The position numbers were made by a program, and so were the translations under genes. Positions 25,772-37,600 of a DNA stretch of 64,000 bases are shown here, piece after piece. The stretch's first letter is position 1. Every line of letters starts with the position of its first letter. Origin of the DNA: Synanceia verrucosa (taxonomy: Eukaryota; Chordata; Actinopteri; Perciformes; Synanceiidae); assembly GCA_029721515.1 (NCBI GenBank), contig CM056556.1, forward strand, positions 22,992,169-23,056,168. Direction: 5' to 3'. Below the pieces are notes generated by a model that searched no databases, had not been told where the DNA came from, and saw only the letters and a list, made by a program, of their open reading frames with translations.

Positions 25772-28700
25772 CTGTGGAACTTTACAATGCTCTGAAATTA
25801 TTGGAAACACAGTTACTGCAAATTATGTGGTTTTAATAGTAATAGTGGTAATATATAAAAAACAAAAACAACTTAGACGTCTTAGATAATTTATCTTGTG
25901 TTAAGAGTTAGATTCTTATTTTAAGTGTGCAACTTTACACTATAATCCTAAATCATCTTGCTGCATGGACAGATAATTTCACTTGTTTTCAGAACCTTTT
26001 TCCTCAGATTTGTTGTTTTTAGCTACCACTTTTTAACAGTGTGGATCGCATGAGTTTGAAACAATCCTACACAGCCACCGGTGGGATCTAATTCTACAAA
26101 TATTAGCCCATAATACTCTCCACTGTCGAGATTGTTTGAAACGTTATCTACAATGTCATCTCCACTTCACCTGTCTCATCTCTGCTGTGTGAACGGTGAA
26201 CGGTGGACATATGACATGTTCATTGTAGCCTGCATGCCTGTCAGCTCAGCACATCATGTGTACAGCATCATTATATCATCTCTCATGTTTAATCGCAGCA
26301 CAGGCTGTAGTCTTCGGCCATACTCACACACTACCCTGGCATCATGGTAAAAAGTCAGATGTAAATGCAACCTGTACAGGATGACCATTTTTTTAAAAGA
26401 TACAAACACAGGGGTCACCAACTCTTCCTCTTTGTTCTCAGCAAATGACACAAAAACCCATGCAGCAGCATCACTTTCCTTGACCTACAACACGTATGTT
26501 CACAAGTACAGCATACAAGGAAATTAAAATCCATCAAAAGGCAGGCACAATAACAACAACACATTTTGCTCCAGGTATAAATGAAATGCAGATATTATAT
26601 GCAGTTATTCAGATAATATATCATGATACAGGGCATATGTTAATTCCAGGTGTAAATGGGTCTTTGACCCCAGGTTGCATTGGAGTCAAAGTTCAATAAA
26701 TTTGAACTTTCAGCGCACCACACACAAACACAACATCTCTCTGTGTTATTTTGTGTTTCTTTGTTGTTAATTTGTCACTTTGAGGTCATTGTGTGTCTTA
26801 ATGGTCATTTTGACCACAAGCTTTCCACTGGTCAGTGTCTTATTGAGTGACATTTTGTGGAGGAAACCCAGGCCTCCCTGACAGTCTGGGTCTCTGTCCC
26901 AGAAACCATCCATGGCTACAAGCCCATATCGTCTGTTTGTCCCGTCTAATTTCTGATCGCATGACATTAAATTATCTCTCTCGACATTCAAAGGAATACA
27001 ATATTTTTACTTGGGATTTTATGTGTGTTTACTTCCTGTTTAAATAGCCCTTGATGGATTGGATGAACGGAAAATCTGTGAGTTTTAATTTTGAGCAAAA
27101 TTTGTGGCTGATCAGTGATGGAATTCACCAGACTTCTTCTACATGTGACTCATCACTCCGATGATGAAACCAGGTAGATTTCCTTCAGCTCAGTACATTG
27201 CATGCCAACCACAGCTGACCAAGTTAAAACCCCTTGAGTGCTGCCGTGCCAACACATCGTCCATCCCCAAGCTTCCTCTGAAGGAGGGGAGCTCATCCTC
27301 AGCCTGGAACACATCAGGACGTCCTAATAAAAGACAGAACACCTCGGGCCCTTTTGCATCAACAAGTTTCCACAAGTGGCCTGTAATTGAAGCTCCTGCA
27401 GCACCTTATTTAAAGAAGAATCATTTAGACACCCAGAGGAGCGTGAGGTTAGCGCTCATGACTAACAGGTAATAATTTCACGACCCTCCGAGTGCACAGT
27501 TTGGACAGCAGGAAGTTGGACCCCCAGAGCAGGTTGGTGCTTATATGATAATTGCTCTTTTAATGGTGTGATTAGGATTCAGTGTTTATTGGTGTTTTCC
27601 AGGTCCAGACCTCCTCACCATTAGATTTGACATTCTTTCTATAGGATGTGTAATTTAATTTATGTAATTTCTAGGACTTTGTAAAGCGGTCCATCTGTAA
27701 CCTACCACAGGGAATTAAATACTGTTACACATCCTTCAACCAGTAAAAAAAAAAATATTGAAACTAACACTGCGCAGATTAATGCAGACAATTGAACAGA
27801 TTAGGTCTTAAAAATTATCAAGAGACCAAAGATGCTGTAGACTATAATTAAATGTAAATTACCTGTAGCTTTTCAGTTGTCAAGCATTTTTTGTGAGCAC
27901 AAATGTTGGCTAATGATGAAAAATGAACACAACGTACAAATATTAAACTCAGATTCTTTTTGAAATAATATCATATTTTATTTAAAGCCATCAAACCACT
28001 AACCTCTGTCCAGATATGTTTATTTAGAAGGAAACATTTGGCCTCATTTACAAAAATGGAACCACCAGCATTGATAGTTCTCACCTGTGCATATTTGTGA
28101 ATGCAAAAAATGTATTTCTTAGTGAGAAACTGTTTTAAATTCTTGGAAATAAAGCAAATCATTTCCCAAAATATTTAACTATTCCTCATAAGTATTAGTT
28201 CTTAAACCTGCACTCAAAAATATGATTATGCATCACAGTGGTTCACACTATGTGAAGGAGGGAAACATTTTTATATTTTTGCAGGTTGTTGCTTCCATGA
28301 ATGGAGATAAACAGAAATAGGAAGCTGTTAAGTTCCCATGACTCAACATTGTGAGTGCGTCTTTTGTGTTCTTCATATTAAAACACATGAATCTTTCCTA
28401 ATCAGGGTAAGTGTTGCCTTATCACTGCTGTCACAAGAGAAACGTTCCAACTCCATGTTTTAACTTGAACTGAAGGTCCATCTCATCTCCCGAGCTGAAA
28501 AAAAGAAATATGCAGGTCAATATGTGTGTTATGCACCAAAAAAATAAATGAATGTTGCATTAACTACTGGATTAGATTGAAGGTACAAATGAGATTTTAT
28601 GTTACCTTCGCTGGTCTACTGCTGCCTCTTTAGGTTGATTGCTTGATTCTGCTGTAGATTTTTTTAGGTGTTTAAAATCTGTTTCGCTACTGCCCCCATC

Positions 28701-28967
28701 CCAGCAGTACTTGGAGGAAAAAAAACATCCAAAACAGCAAAACAATCCTTTTAATATGTCGGCTTTGTCAGAATACTTTTTGCCACGATGGAAGTTTTTC
28801 AGACTTTTGTTGATATGACAACATTTATATGTTATACACAGCAAAACATGTTGACCTTTGAGTAGTAAGACACAGATGGCAAAACAAATTGTTACACTTA
28901 TAGACCCTCAAAACTTAAGTTTCAAGTATCACTAATTAAGGACTCATTGTTGCAGAGCTGCCCATCA
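25772..28967. other. Intergenic stretch between hyaluronidases B and C, no gene seen
   Basis: Only short frames are present. A frame at 27161-27472 ends near a donor-like aacag|gtaata (27470) and is less AT-rich than its surroundings. It could be a leader exon of hyaluronidase C or unrelated conserved sequence; nothing confirms it. Confidence 0.4.
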
Positions 28968-29268
28968 ATCCATCCATTTTCTACCGCTTATCCTCACGTG
29001 GGAGGGCTGTGGGAGGGCTTGAGCCTATCCCAGCTGTCTTATGGCGGAAGGCAGGGTACACCCTGGACAAGTCTCCAGTTCATCACAGGACACATAGAGA
29101 CAGACAACCATTCGCACTCGCATTCACACCTACGGTCAATTTAAATTAGCCAATTAACCTAATCCCCATGCATGTTTTTGGATGGTGGGAGGAAGCTGGA
29201 GTACCCGGAGAGAACCCACACAGACACAAACATGCAAACTCCACACAGAAAGGCCCCGGGCTGGGAAT
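28968..29268 (-). repeat. SINE-like repeat, reverse orientation, head truncated
   Basis: Same family and orientation as 25410-25771. The body is well matched, but the sequence breaks off at aggccccgggctgggaa, so the tRNA-like head is missing. Confidence 0.8.
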
Positions 29269-29587
29269 CGTGAGCTTCCATGATTAATCAAATAGTTGTC
29301 AACTGTCAAATTAATCACCAATTATTTTGTTAGTCAATTAATCGTTTTGAGAAGATAATCAACAGATTATTCAGCAATGAAAGCAATCGTAAACTGCTGT
29401 CCAACATTGTTGTGATAAATGTAAAGCTGTGAATGTTTTTGAATACAGCAGGAAAATTGGCTGATGTTTTCAATATGATCAGCTAACAAACAGAAATGGT
29501 TCAAATGAACAGCTGGGTCAAAGCTAAGGCTAAGTCTGGTCAGCTGCTTAAGTCTGCAAGATACTGCATTAGGCTGGCTTAAAATGT

Positions 29588-29690
29588 GTATTTTTAAAAC
29601 TATCAGAATCAGAATTAGAATGAAAAAAAACAACTTTATTACCAAGTAAGTTTGTACATACAAGAAATATAACTTGGTGTGTTGGTGCAT
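29588..29690. repeat. LINE-tail-like repeat fragment
   Basis: Contains atcagaatcagaattagaat followed by an A-rich run and ctttattaccaagtaagttt, a pattern I associate with 3' ends of fish non-LTR elements. The boundaries are approximate. Confidence 0.35.
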
Positions 29691-30249
29691 GACATATGAA
29701 CATAGCGCAGATATGAAAAAGTATGATGAGAAACAAAAAGTGAGGAATAAGAATTTTAAGAAATTAGAAAAATGGGCAAAATCACTTAAAAAATTGTCTG
29801 TGATGTGTCAGAATGCAACATTTAAACGTACACTTGTAAAAATACATGTACCAGTGACAGTCATTTTGATGCCTGTTGCTTTTTTCTTTGCTGGAACTGG
29901 GAATTCTCTTCTATATCGTTAGCCTGGAAGCTAATGCTACAATCCTGCATCTGAAACAATCCCTTAAACATAATGTTGTGTTTACAGTGATGATGGAGGC
30001 TCTGCTAGGCTGTGCCTAGAAACAGCTCATTCTAATATGCTAATATATTGATGTTTAGCAGGTTTAAGATTCACCCTGTTCAACATCTTAATTAGCGGTT
30101 TGCATGCTGACATTTTCTAATTTGCAGTCAAAGCAGAGACAGAGCAAAACAAGATTTATTTAAGAGCAGCAGGAAATCATTCTAACCTCTTATTTCTCTA
30201 ATTTTTGTTCCTGTTTTCTTCTGCTCACAGATCAGATTACGATTTCAAA

Positions 30250-32038
30250 ATGAACCAAGTGAAGTTCCTTGATGTCCAACATTTCTTCTCCATTACCGTC
30301 ACCATGATCTCCCTGCCGTGCTCCGGCTGGGCCTTACCATGGACAGACCCTCCCCTCCGTCCCGGCCACCCCTTTCTCTTCACTTGGAACGCCCCAACCG
30401 AGCTCTGCGACATCCGCTTTGGCATGCCACTTGACCTCTCCTACTTTGACTTTGTAAGCAGCACGCTGAAGTCGGCGACCAACCAGAGCATCTCCATATT
30501 CTACACCGATCGCTTTGGCGTGTTCCCTTATGTGAACGAAAAAACTGGCAAGATGTACAACGGTGGCCTGCCACAGCTGATAGACCTGGAGGAGCACCAC
30601 GAGCTCGCTGAGGATGACATTGAGTATTACATCCCTTTCAACCAGCTGGGCCTTGCTGTGCTTGACTTTGAGGAGTGGAGGCCACAGTGGATCCGAAACT
30701 GGGGCAGCAAAGACATCTACAGGCAGTATTCCATCGAAACAGTCCTGAAGAAAAATTCATCATTGTCCAAGGACGAGGCAGCTGGTCAGGCAAAAATGGC
30801 ATTTGAACGTGCAGCCAAGAAGTACTTTCTCCGATCCATTCGCATCGGGAAGAGGCTGAGGTCCAACAGACTCTGGGGCTACTACCTCTACCCTGAGTGC
30901 TACAACTATGAGTACAAAAAGGACATGGCAGGCTACACCGGAGAGTGTCCCGCCATCGAGAAGGGCAGGAACGACGAACTACTGTGGCTCTGGAGAGAGT
31001 CTACTGCTCTCTTTCCGTCCATCTACCTGGAGCTGTTACTCAGAGACACAGAGCAGGCCCGGCAGTACGTCCGACATCGCATCCAAGAGTCTATAAGGGT
31101 GTCGAAGCTTCCCAACAGCGCCTACTCTATCCCCATCCATGCCTATATCCGACCTGTGTACAAGGACAGCACCGACGACTACATGTCAGAGGTCTTTGTC
31201 CAGAAAGTTACCTTCATGTCACACAATGCATGTTATATTATGTACAGCTGCATGTTGAATAGTAATCTCTGATTGGCTGACAGGTGTCTGCTTTCCTAAT
31301 ATAGAGCTTTTTGTTGTTTTCATCTGATTGTTACTTTTCGTTTTGCTGTTCATCCATCAATACAACAGTGTGGAAGTCCTGCTCATTTCTGACTGGCATG
31401 TGTTTTTCAGTTTGATCTGGTGAACACCATTGGAGAAGCTGCTGCTCTTGGCGCCGCCAGCGTTGTTTGTTGGGGAGACATGAATGTCGTCGCTACAGAG
31501 GTACAGTGGCATCGCTCTGGGACTTTCTGGGAACTTATTCTCTTGTTTGAAAATAAATAGCTGCTAATTGACTTTATGTCCCAAAATCCCGCAGGACTCC
31601 TGCTTTGATGCCCGACGACACCTGGAGAAGGTCATGAACCCGTACATCATGAACGTCTCCACAGCAGCACAGCTCTGCAGCAAAGCGCTCTGCCAGGACC
31701 GAGGTCGCTGTGTGAGGAAGCACTGGGACGACGATGTTTTCCTCCACCTTGACCCGCGGCGTTATCGGATCGAGCGGCAGAGCCGCGGCGGCCCACTGAC
31801 TGTGATTGGTGACCTCTCGCAGGATGATGTCAACTGGTTTGACCGCAACTTTGACTGCATGTGCTACAGCGAGAAGCCGTGTCGATCGACCCTGACGTTC
31901 AACGTCATCAACAAGGCCGTCATCAGCAAGGCCGTCATCAACAGGGCCGTCTTCACCTCGAGGAGCCGAGGCGCTGAACGGCCCCGGCCCCTCCTGCTTG
32001 TGATGGTACTGCTTGGTCTGATGTACATTGTGATGTGA
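30250..32038 (+). CDS. Hyaluronidase C (HYAL4/SPAM1/HYAL6 group), tail-anchored type
   Basis: This is the third tandem hyaluronidase. Coding exons are 30250-31191, 31411-31500 and 31595-32038, joined in phase 0, giving 491 aa. The exon with the start codon begins after a strong acceptor (AG at 30229-30230), and the ATG at 30250 leads a signal peptide (about residues 1-28). The catalytic motif is VLDFEEWRPQW, with the acid pair at D139 and E141; Phe replaces the usual Trp between them. WGYYLYPECYNYEY and an EGF-like cluster (CSKALCQDRGRC ... FDCMCYSEKPC) are present. The C-terminus has three 5-residue repeats (AVISK-like), a basic stretch, then a hydrophobic end (LLLVMVLLGLMYIVM), fitting a GPI-anchor signal. 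The first intron donor is weak (gag|gtcttt). Introns are short (219 and 94 bp), and ATTAAA at 32188-32193 is a likely poly(A) signal. Confidence 0.92.
31192..31594 (+). other. Short introns of hyaluronidase C
   Basis: Intron 1 is 31192-31410 (gtcttt ... tttttcag) and intron 2 is 31501-31594 (gtacag ... cgcag). If intron 1 is retained, the frame continues for 26 codons to a stop at 31272. Confidence 0.85.
31904..31948 (+). repeat. 15-bp tandem repeat inside the hyaluronidase C coding end
   Basis: Three copies of gtcatcaacaaggcc (with one or two changes) encode three 5-residue units just before the hydrophobic tail. Confidence 0.9.
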
Positions 32039-32187
32039 ATATATATATTTAAGCACAAACCTGATATCTATGATGCACAATATGTGAGGTAGCAGGCAGT
32101 TAAAGGACAATTCCACTGTTTTTCCAGCCTGTTTTTCTGTTTGTTATTTCAGACTGTTTTTACCGACAGTTTCATTTCTGAGTTTTC

Positions 32188-32193
32188 ATTAAA
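32188..32193 (+). terminator. Poly(A) signal of hyaluronidase C (ATTAAA)
   Basis: ATTAAA lies 150 bp after the stop codon, followed within 45 bp by a T-rich stretch (ttgttttttttg, about 32228-32240) that could serve as the downstream element. Confidence 0.6.
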
Positions 32194-34100
32194 GATGATT
32201 TTCAAATCACTCAGCCTCATAGCCAACTTTGTTTTTTTTGAATGCTTATTTAAAACTAAAACACGGTTTAAAAATCTTGATTATTATTAATGTCTTAATA
32301 TCAACTTTTGACATCTCTCAAAGATTAAAACAAACAAATTTCCATTAAACACAGTTTCAGTTCATTTACAAAAACAATCTTAAGTCAAGGACCAATTAGT
32401 AGCTTGTTTCTTAATGTTCAACATGTTAGACCAGACATTCATTATTGGATGAATCCTAATGACTTGGTTGATCTGAGGTCTTCTCTAGTGCCACCATGAG
32501 GTTCCTACTTTGATTGAAATGTCTTGATAACTACTTAGCACTTAGCACAATGCTACTAGTGAGGCTGCCATCAGCCTCAGCTTGAGCTTGTGTTCAGCAT
32601 TAATTAGTATAGTATAGCATAGTATATGTTCTCTGCCTTCTAACACACTAAACAGTATAAAACACTCATCTAAATTGTGCATATTCAACACACATACAGT
32701 CTATGCATCCTCCTCAATTCAGAAATGCTCGGTAACATAATCACTTACCCAACTGCCATCAACGTAGCAGCCCATCTCCATGGAGACAGCTGTTGTTTTT
32801 TCAGTGATGCAGCTTAAGAAGCACATTTTCTTCCCTAAACAGGCCAGAGATTGAGGATGGCTGCCAAACAGAGAGACATTTGGTTCTAGTTTATTTGAAG
32901 CTGGGCAGTGACATCCTGCTTTTATCCAGTTTTCTCCTGAAGGGGAAAGAATTAAGTGCTTCCCACTATTAAAATTCAGTTGGTGCAAGAAGAAAGAAAA
33001 ACAATGAAGTTGACGATTGACTTGAAAAGATGAACTTTTAAATTGCATTGCAAAGCATAATTTTTCCACTGGTGTCAACTATTCTTTTATTGGTTGTGAT
33101 GAGTGTTGGACTTTATCACCAGCTGATGTCTTGATGATTAGCAGAGGACCATAAGAATTAGGAAATTATTGTACGTCACAATAGGAGTGGGTCTAAAAGT
33201 GACTAAAACAGAGCATTTTCAGACAGCGGGTCAATGTCATATTATGAGAAAACTACTGTGTTTTCTGAACATTAAAGCATGTAGGAATGTTGTGGTAGAA
33301 ATGAACTTGAGAATATGTCTCCTGAAAGACAGATATGAAAATTGGAAAAAAAAAATCATCAAAATCATTTAAATTTCACAAATTAATCATCGTTTTTACA
33401 CATTTTTCTGCTTCTATCTGTACTTCACTCTAATGGAAATACTCAAGTAGATCAAAAGGTAAAAATGTACTAGTTACTTTTCAGCACTGGGTCAGATCTG
33501 TTGCAGTTCAAACAGTCTGGGCTGCACTGCAGTGTGTTGTCCTGCAGGGGGAGGTAGCGCTTTGTCCCTCCACATTGTTGTCTCACATATAGACTTTTTT
33601 TAAATAATGAGAAATACACTTAATTGTTCCTGTTTTGGTCGTTTTCTAACCCCTGAAAGTCGCTATTCTATTTCGGGGTCTTTGTGAAAAAACAGTCAAA
33701 CAGGTTTTAATATCAACAGACGCAAATATAGGCAAATAATTGGAACAGGATATGATGCAGTGTTCATACGGCTGTTGTGTAACTGTCAGTGTGACTGCAT
33801 TTGTGTCTTAACACTCGGCCGTCTGTCCTCAAGGCAGCAGGATTTTTTTTTTTTTTTTCACTTATGCTGTCAGAAACATTTTCCTCCTCAAGCGGCTGGC
33901 TGGGGTCGTTGTGTCTTATTGCTGTCCCTGATTTCATAACACACAAATATCTGAGAGACACACAACTCCTGCACACAAGCTCTGCACCAACTCAGTGGAT
34001 AGACTATTTTAATATAATCACAGCTCAGTTTCCCCCAAAAGATTGACAAATATGTTGTCAAAGACCTGCTGAAGCCACAAAAGTAATACTTCAACACTTA
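32194..34100. other. 3' flank of hyaluronidase C, no gene seen
   Basis: AT-rich, only short frames. A T run lies near 33842-33859. No TMEM229A-like single-exon frame is present, although that gene sits between SPAM1 and GPR37 in human. Confidence 0.5.
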
Positions 34101-34208
34101 TTCATCCATCCTTCATCTTCTACCGCTTATCCTCACATAGAGTCACAGAGATCCCAGCTGTCTCAGGGAGAAAGGCAGGGTACACCCTGGACAAGTCTCC
34201 AGTTCATA
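34101..34208 (-). repeat. SINE-like repeat fragment, reverse orientation
   Basis: Matches the first part of the 25410 copy (ttctaccgcttatcctcacatagagtc ... ggacaagtctccagttcat spans it), then stops abruptly. Confidence 0.75.
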
Positions 34209-34804
34209 TGCTTATTATGTATGGCAAATACTGTATAAGACTACAGCCAACAGCTGGTTAGCTTATCTTAACTTAGCATAAAGGATGGAAACATGGGGAA
34301 ACAGCAGTCTGACTCTATCATTAATCTGCCATTTCAGTGTAGTAAATACAGTGTTCTTTGTGAAATAAAACACATTGTGCAGTGTGTGAAATGTGCCGAG
34401 TTTGGTGCTGAAACACACTTATTGTTTCGTTATGTGAATGAGTGAATTCCAGAGCACAGGGGGATTTTTATGTCACAACACATGTTTGGCCTCATTTCAC
34501 GTCCTCTCATCCATATTCAGGACTCGTCAGCATCAGCTGGTCTTTCAGAGGAAACAGGAAGCCTGTTGTAAGCTGTATGAATATTTCATGTCTGGGATGT
34601 CTTCCTGGTCTCTGCTGTGACCTGCAGGTTTAAGAGAGTGCAGTGAGGTTTGATGTGCTCATCATGAAGAATGGCCCGTTTCAGAATGATATGTATTAAC
34701 AGATTATATTTAACGATGCACTAATGTCTTCATTACTTTAATGTTGCAGCAGGTGGAGGTCATTTTATTTTTTGCTGAGGTGCTTAAACTAGATAATGAT
34801 CACA

Positions 34805-35110
34805 AGCTGTATGTAAGAAGTGGACACACTCACAGTGACATCACTGGTTTTTAGTTTGTGGACTCTGGCATTTTGGCTGCTGCCATGTTGGTTTCCTGCA
34901 ACCAGAAGAGACAGACACAACAGAATGCTGAATGACATTTTTTTTTTTATTTTGAAATTAACTTTCATGCACTAAAAGCACACTGTGACAGGATTAAAGT
35001 TCTAAGAGAAAAACAGGGGCAACTCCCAGACTGGAGAACGTTGTCGTAGTGACCTGTCAATCACAAGCTGGGCGTACCCTAAAGCATCCTCTGCTTTATG
35101 GTCTGTTTTC
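34805..35110. mobile_element. Repeat fragment related to the 22.5-kb foldback element
   Basis: Contains gtaagaagtggacacactca with gtgacatcactggtttttag at the start, and gtgacctgtcaatcacaagc with ctctgctttatggtc at the end. Similar blocks occur in the element at 22542-23735. Confidence 0.5.
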
Positions 35111-35399
35111 ACAGCAAGAAGGTCCAGGGTCCGGGGAAGGATGCTGGTAAAAGATAAAGAATGGGGATGGATGGAGCAACCCATTCCAGACAAGGAGGAG
35201 TGTTTAGATGTTTTTGGTCTAATGGTGGCATTAGAGGAAAGGTCAGAGTGCTTCCAACAACACAACAGATACAGTATTACAGAAGCCATTAGCTGTCTGT
35301 TAAGCTGAGAGAAGTTTAGGGGGTCACATCATAGAGGGACTGTACGCAGCATCACCATCCCGACAGTAATAAATAAAGTGATGAATAAAGAATGAACAT

Positions 35400-35940
35400 C
35401 ACAGCCTCTTTTTGGTGCCCCGTTCTAGCCTGGTCCAGCCTGGTCCAGCCTGGCCCGCCTCCCCCCACTACTCTCCTGTATAATCTGCTCTCTCAGATAG
35501 AAGCCATCGTGCGGTTTGGGGGTGAATAAGAGCTTTATTGTCCCAATTCTTCTCCTTTGTTGGGGATTGCAGCAACATTTCTAGGTCACCGGCTGTGACT
35601 GAACGCCCCGCTGCCCAAACTGATTCTGAGGGAATCCAGCCCACCCCTTCCCCCCCATATTTCACCCAGTACCATCAGGAAAAGCACAATTGGAAATGCC
35701 CTCCCAGGAACAACAGCCAGGCGGCGATCTGCCAGGCTGCCAGGTTCCAGGCTGTTTTCCGTCAGAGCAAACAGATAATTATCAAACTGCTTGAAGAAAA
35801 AGGGCTCTTTCATGGATGATAATTGGGCAGACGGGCTGTCAGATCCTTTCTCTGTTCACATCTCTCCTCATAATTATCTTTGGCCTTTCACCCTCACACA
35901 TTAACGATCTCACCTGTTGGTTGATGATGGCATTTCTTTC
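35400..35940. other. Less AT-rich block, possible conserved non-coding element
   Basis: It begins with a 10-bp repeat (cctggtccag, three units near 35429-35458). It then has a GC-richer stretch with an open plus frame (35538-35819, 93 codons) and ends in homeodomain-like TAATTA/ATAATTAT sites. The frame has no recognisable domain. Regulatory function is a guess from composition only. Confidence 0.25.
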
Positions 35941-36605
35941 TCTAAAAGATTTATGATGCAATCAGTTAGCAGCTAAGCTGTCTCTGTGCCTAATTCTTCA
36001 GTATTCACATTAATGTACTTTTTATTTAAAAGTAAGAAGTGGAAATTGATTTATGAACACCACAACAACAGGTTGTTAATTAACACTTCATATCTTAGGT
36101 CTTTCATTTATTTTGTGTATTTGTTTGTCATGATTTTTCCAAAAGATTTTGTTGCCAGTTTGTGAATCAACTTGTTTCTTGTTGTGTGTCAGCATCTTTG
36201 GAAATAGAAGTTCCTCTTCGTCTTCTTTGGATGTGAGACTCAGCAGATGGGATGTGAGGGAGGGAGCTGCAGCAGATGTCTGCAGGTTATCTTTACAGTG
36301 AATCAGATCACCACAGCTGTCTGACAGCAGCCACAGCCGGCCTCCATTAAGACTCCTCACCCGGGGCTTGAAAGGGCTGCAGCAGAATCAGAGCCTGTTA
36401 GCAGCAGAAACACTGTGACACTGCAGAGGAGAGGAAAATATGTTTTCTTTACTTTGGGAACAGCTAGAAATAAGGAAGGTGATGCTCAGAGGACATCTTC
36501 ACAGCCTCTGAACAATGTGAAGATGATTTTGACATTAATGAACTACTGTTTGCTGCAATGTTATTGTTGCCTGTCACTGTAACTATAAAGCAAGGAATCT
36601 GTGTG

Positions 36606-37600
36606 TCAAGTCAATTTTATTTGTGCAGCCCAATATAACAAATTGCAAATTTGCCTCCGAGGGCTTTATACAATCTGAATATAACACCCTTTGACCTTTA
36701 CAAATGATCTCACATTGACTGAGGAAAAACTCCCCAAACAACAACAGGGAAAAAGAAATGGAAGAGCAGCAGAGGAGGAATCCTTCTTCTAGGATGGACA
36801 GACATGCAATAGATGCCATGTGTCCAGAGTAACAACAATGAGAAACACACAAAGACACTCCACATGACAGTTAATAGATATGAAATTATCTGGAGAGAAA
36901 ATGTCCAAAGGGATGAAAAGTAGCATCAAGCTGTTAGCAATGGATTGTGAGCTACATGTCCTCCACCACGTCAAACGGATGGAGCAACCAGATGATGCCT
37001 GGGAAGCACATCCTCCTTCCATCACACCAATAAGGAGAAACCTCAGGAAGACCTCCTCATCATCACCACGTCATACAGTACCAAAAGATGAAGCCTGGTC
37101 TGCCCAACCACTTCTCCACCAGGTAAACTGGACTCATGGATACATGTGAGATGAGAACGCACAGGGACACCTGGGAAGAAGTCTAGTTTGTAAGATGCAT
37201 TTATGGGAGGGACAGGAAACACATCCTCCTCTCCACTGCTCCAAAAGATAGAGCCTAAGCAGCATCACCTCTTCTCCACCTCACCAAACAGATTAAGCCT
37301 GAATGACATGACCTCCTTCCCACCAAGTAAACACTGCATTAAAAGGGATGTATATGAGAGTATGCGGAAAGCACATCGGGCCCGTAAATCTGCACTGTGC
37401 CAGCAAGGTGCTGCAAGACACAACATCCAGCCGTTTACAGAAGATTTTAAGAGTCTGTCTGACTTGATCTTTGTTACGCTCATCATTGTCAGCAGGGGGC
37501 CAAGTAGTGGGTCCTTCCCTCTTTTTCTCCATTGCATTTGTGGGGATTTAGGCAGGGGGTCTGACACACTCAGTGGCAGCACTCACACACCCTACAGGGT
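36606..37600. repeat. Dispersed fish repeat, about 1 kb
   Basis: Starts caagtcaattttatttgtgc followed by agcccaatataacaaattgc and gagggctttatacaatctg, a signature I recognise from a widespread fish repeat. Downstream are repeated A/C-rich blocks (cctcaggaagacctcctc). Frames across it are not supported as genes. The right boundary is uncertain. Confidence 0.5.

Noticed and set aside
27161..27472. 103-codon plus frame
   Set aside because: No domain, no homologue; at most a leader-exon region with a donor-like end.
31574..32116. 180-codon minus-strand frame opposite the end of hyaluronidase C
   Set aside because: Antisense shadow of the last exon.
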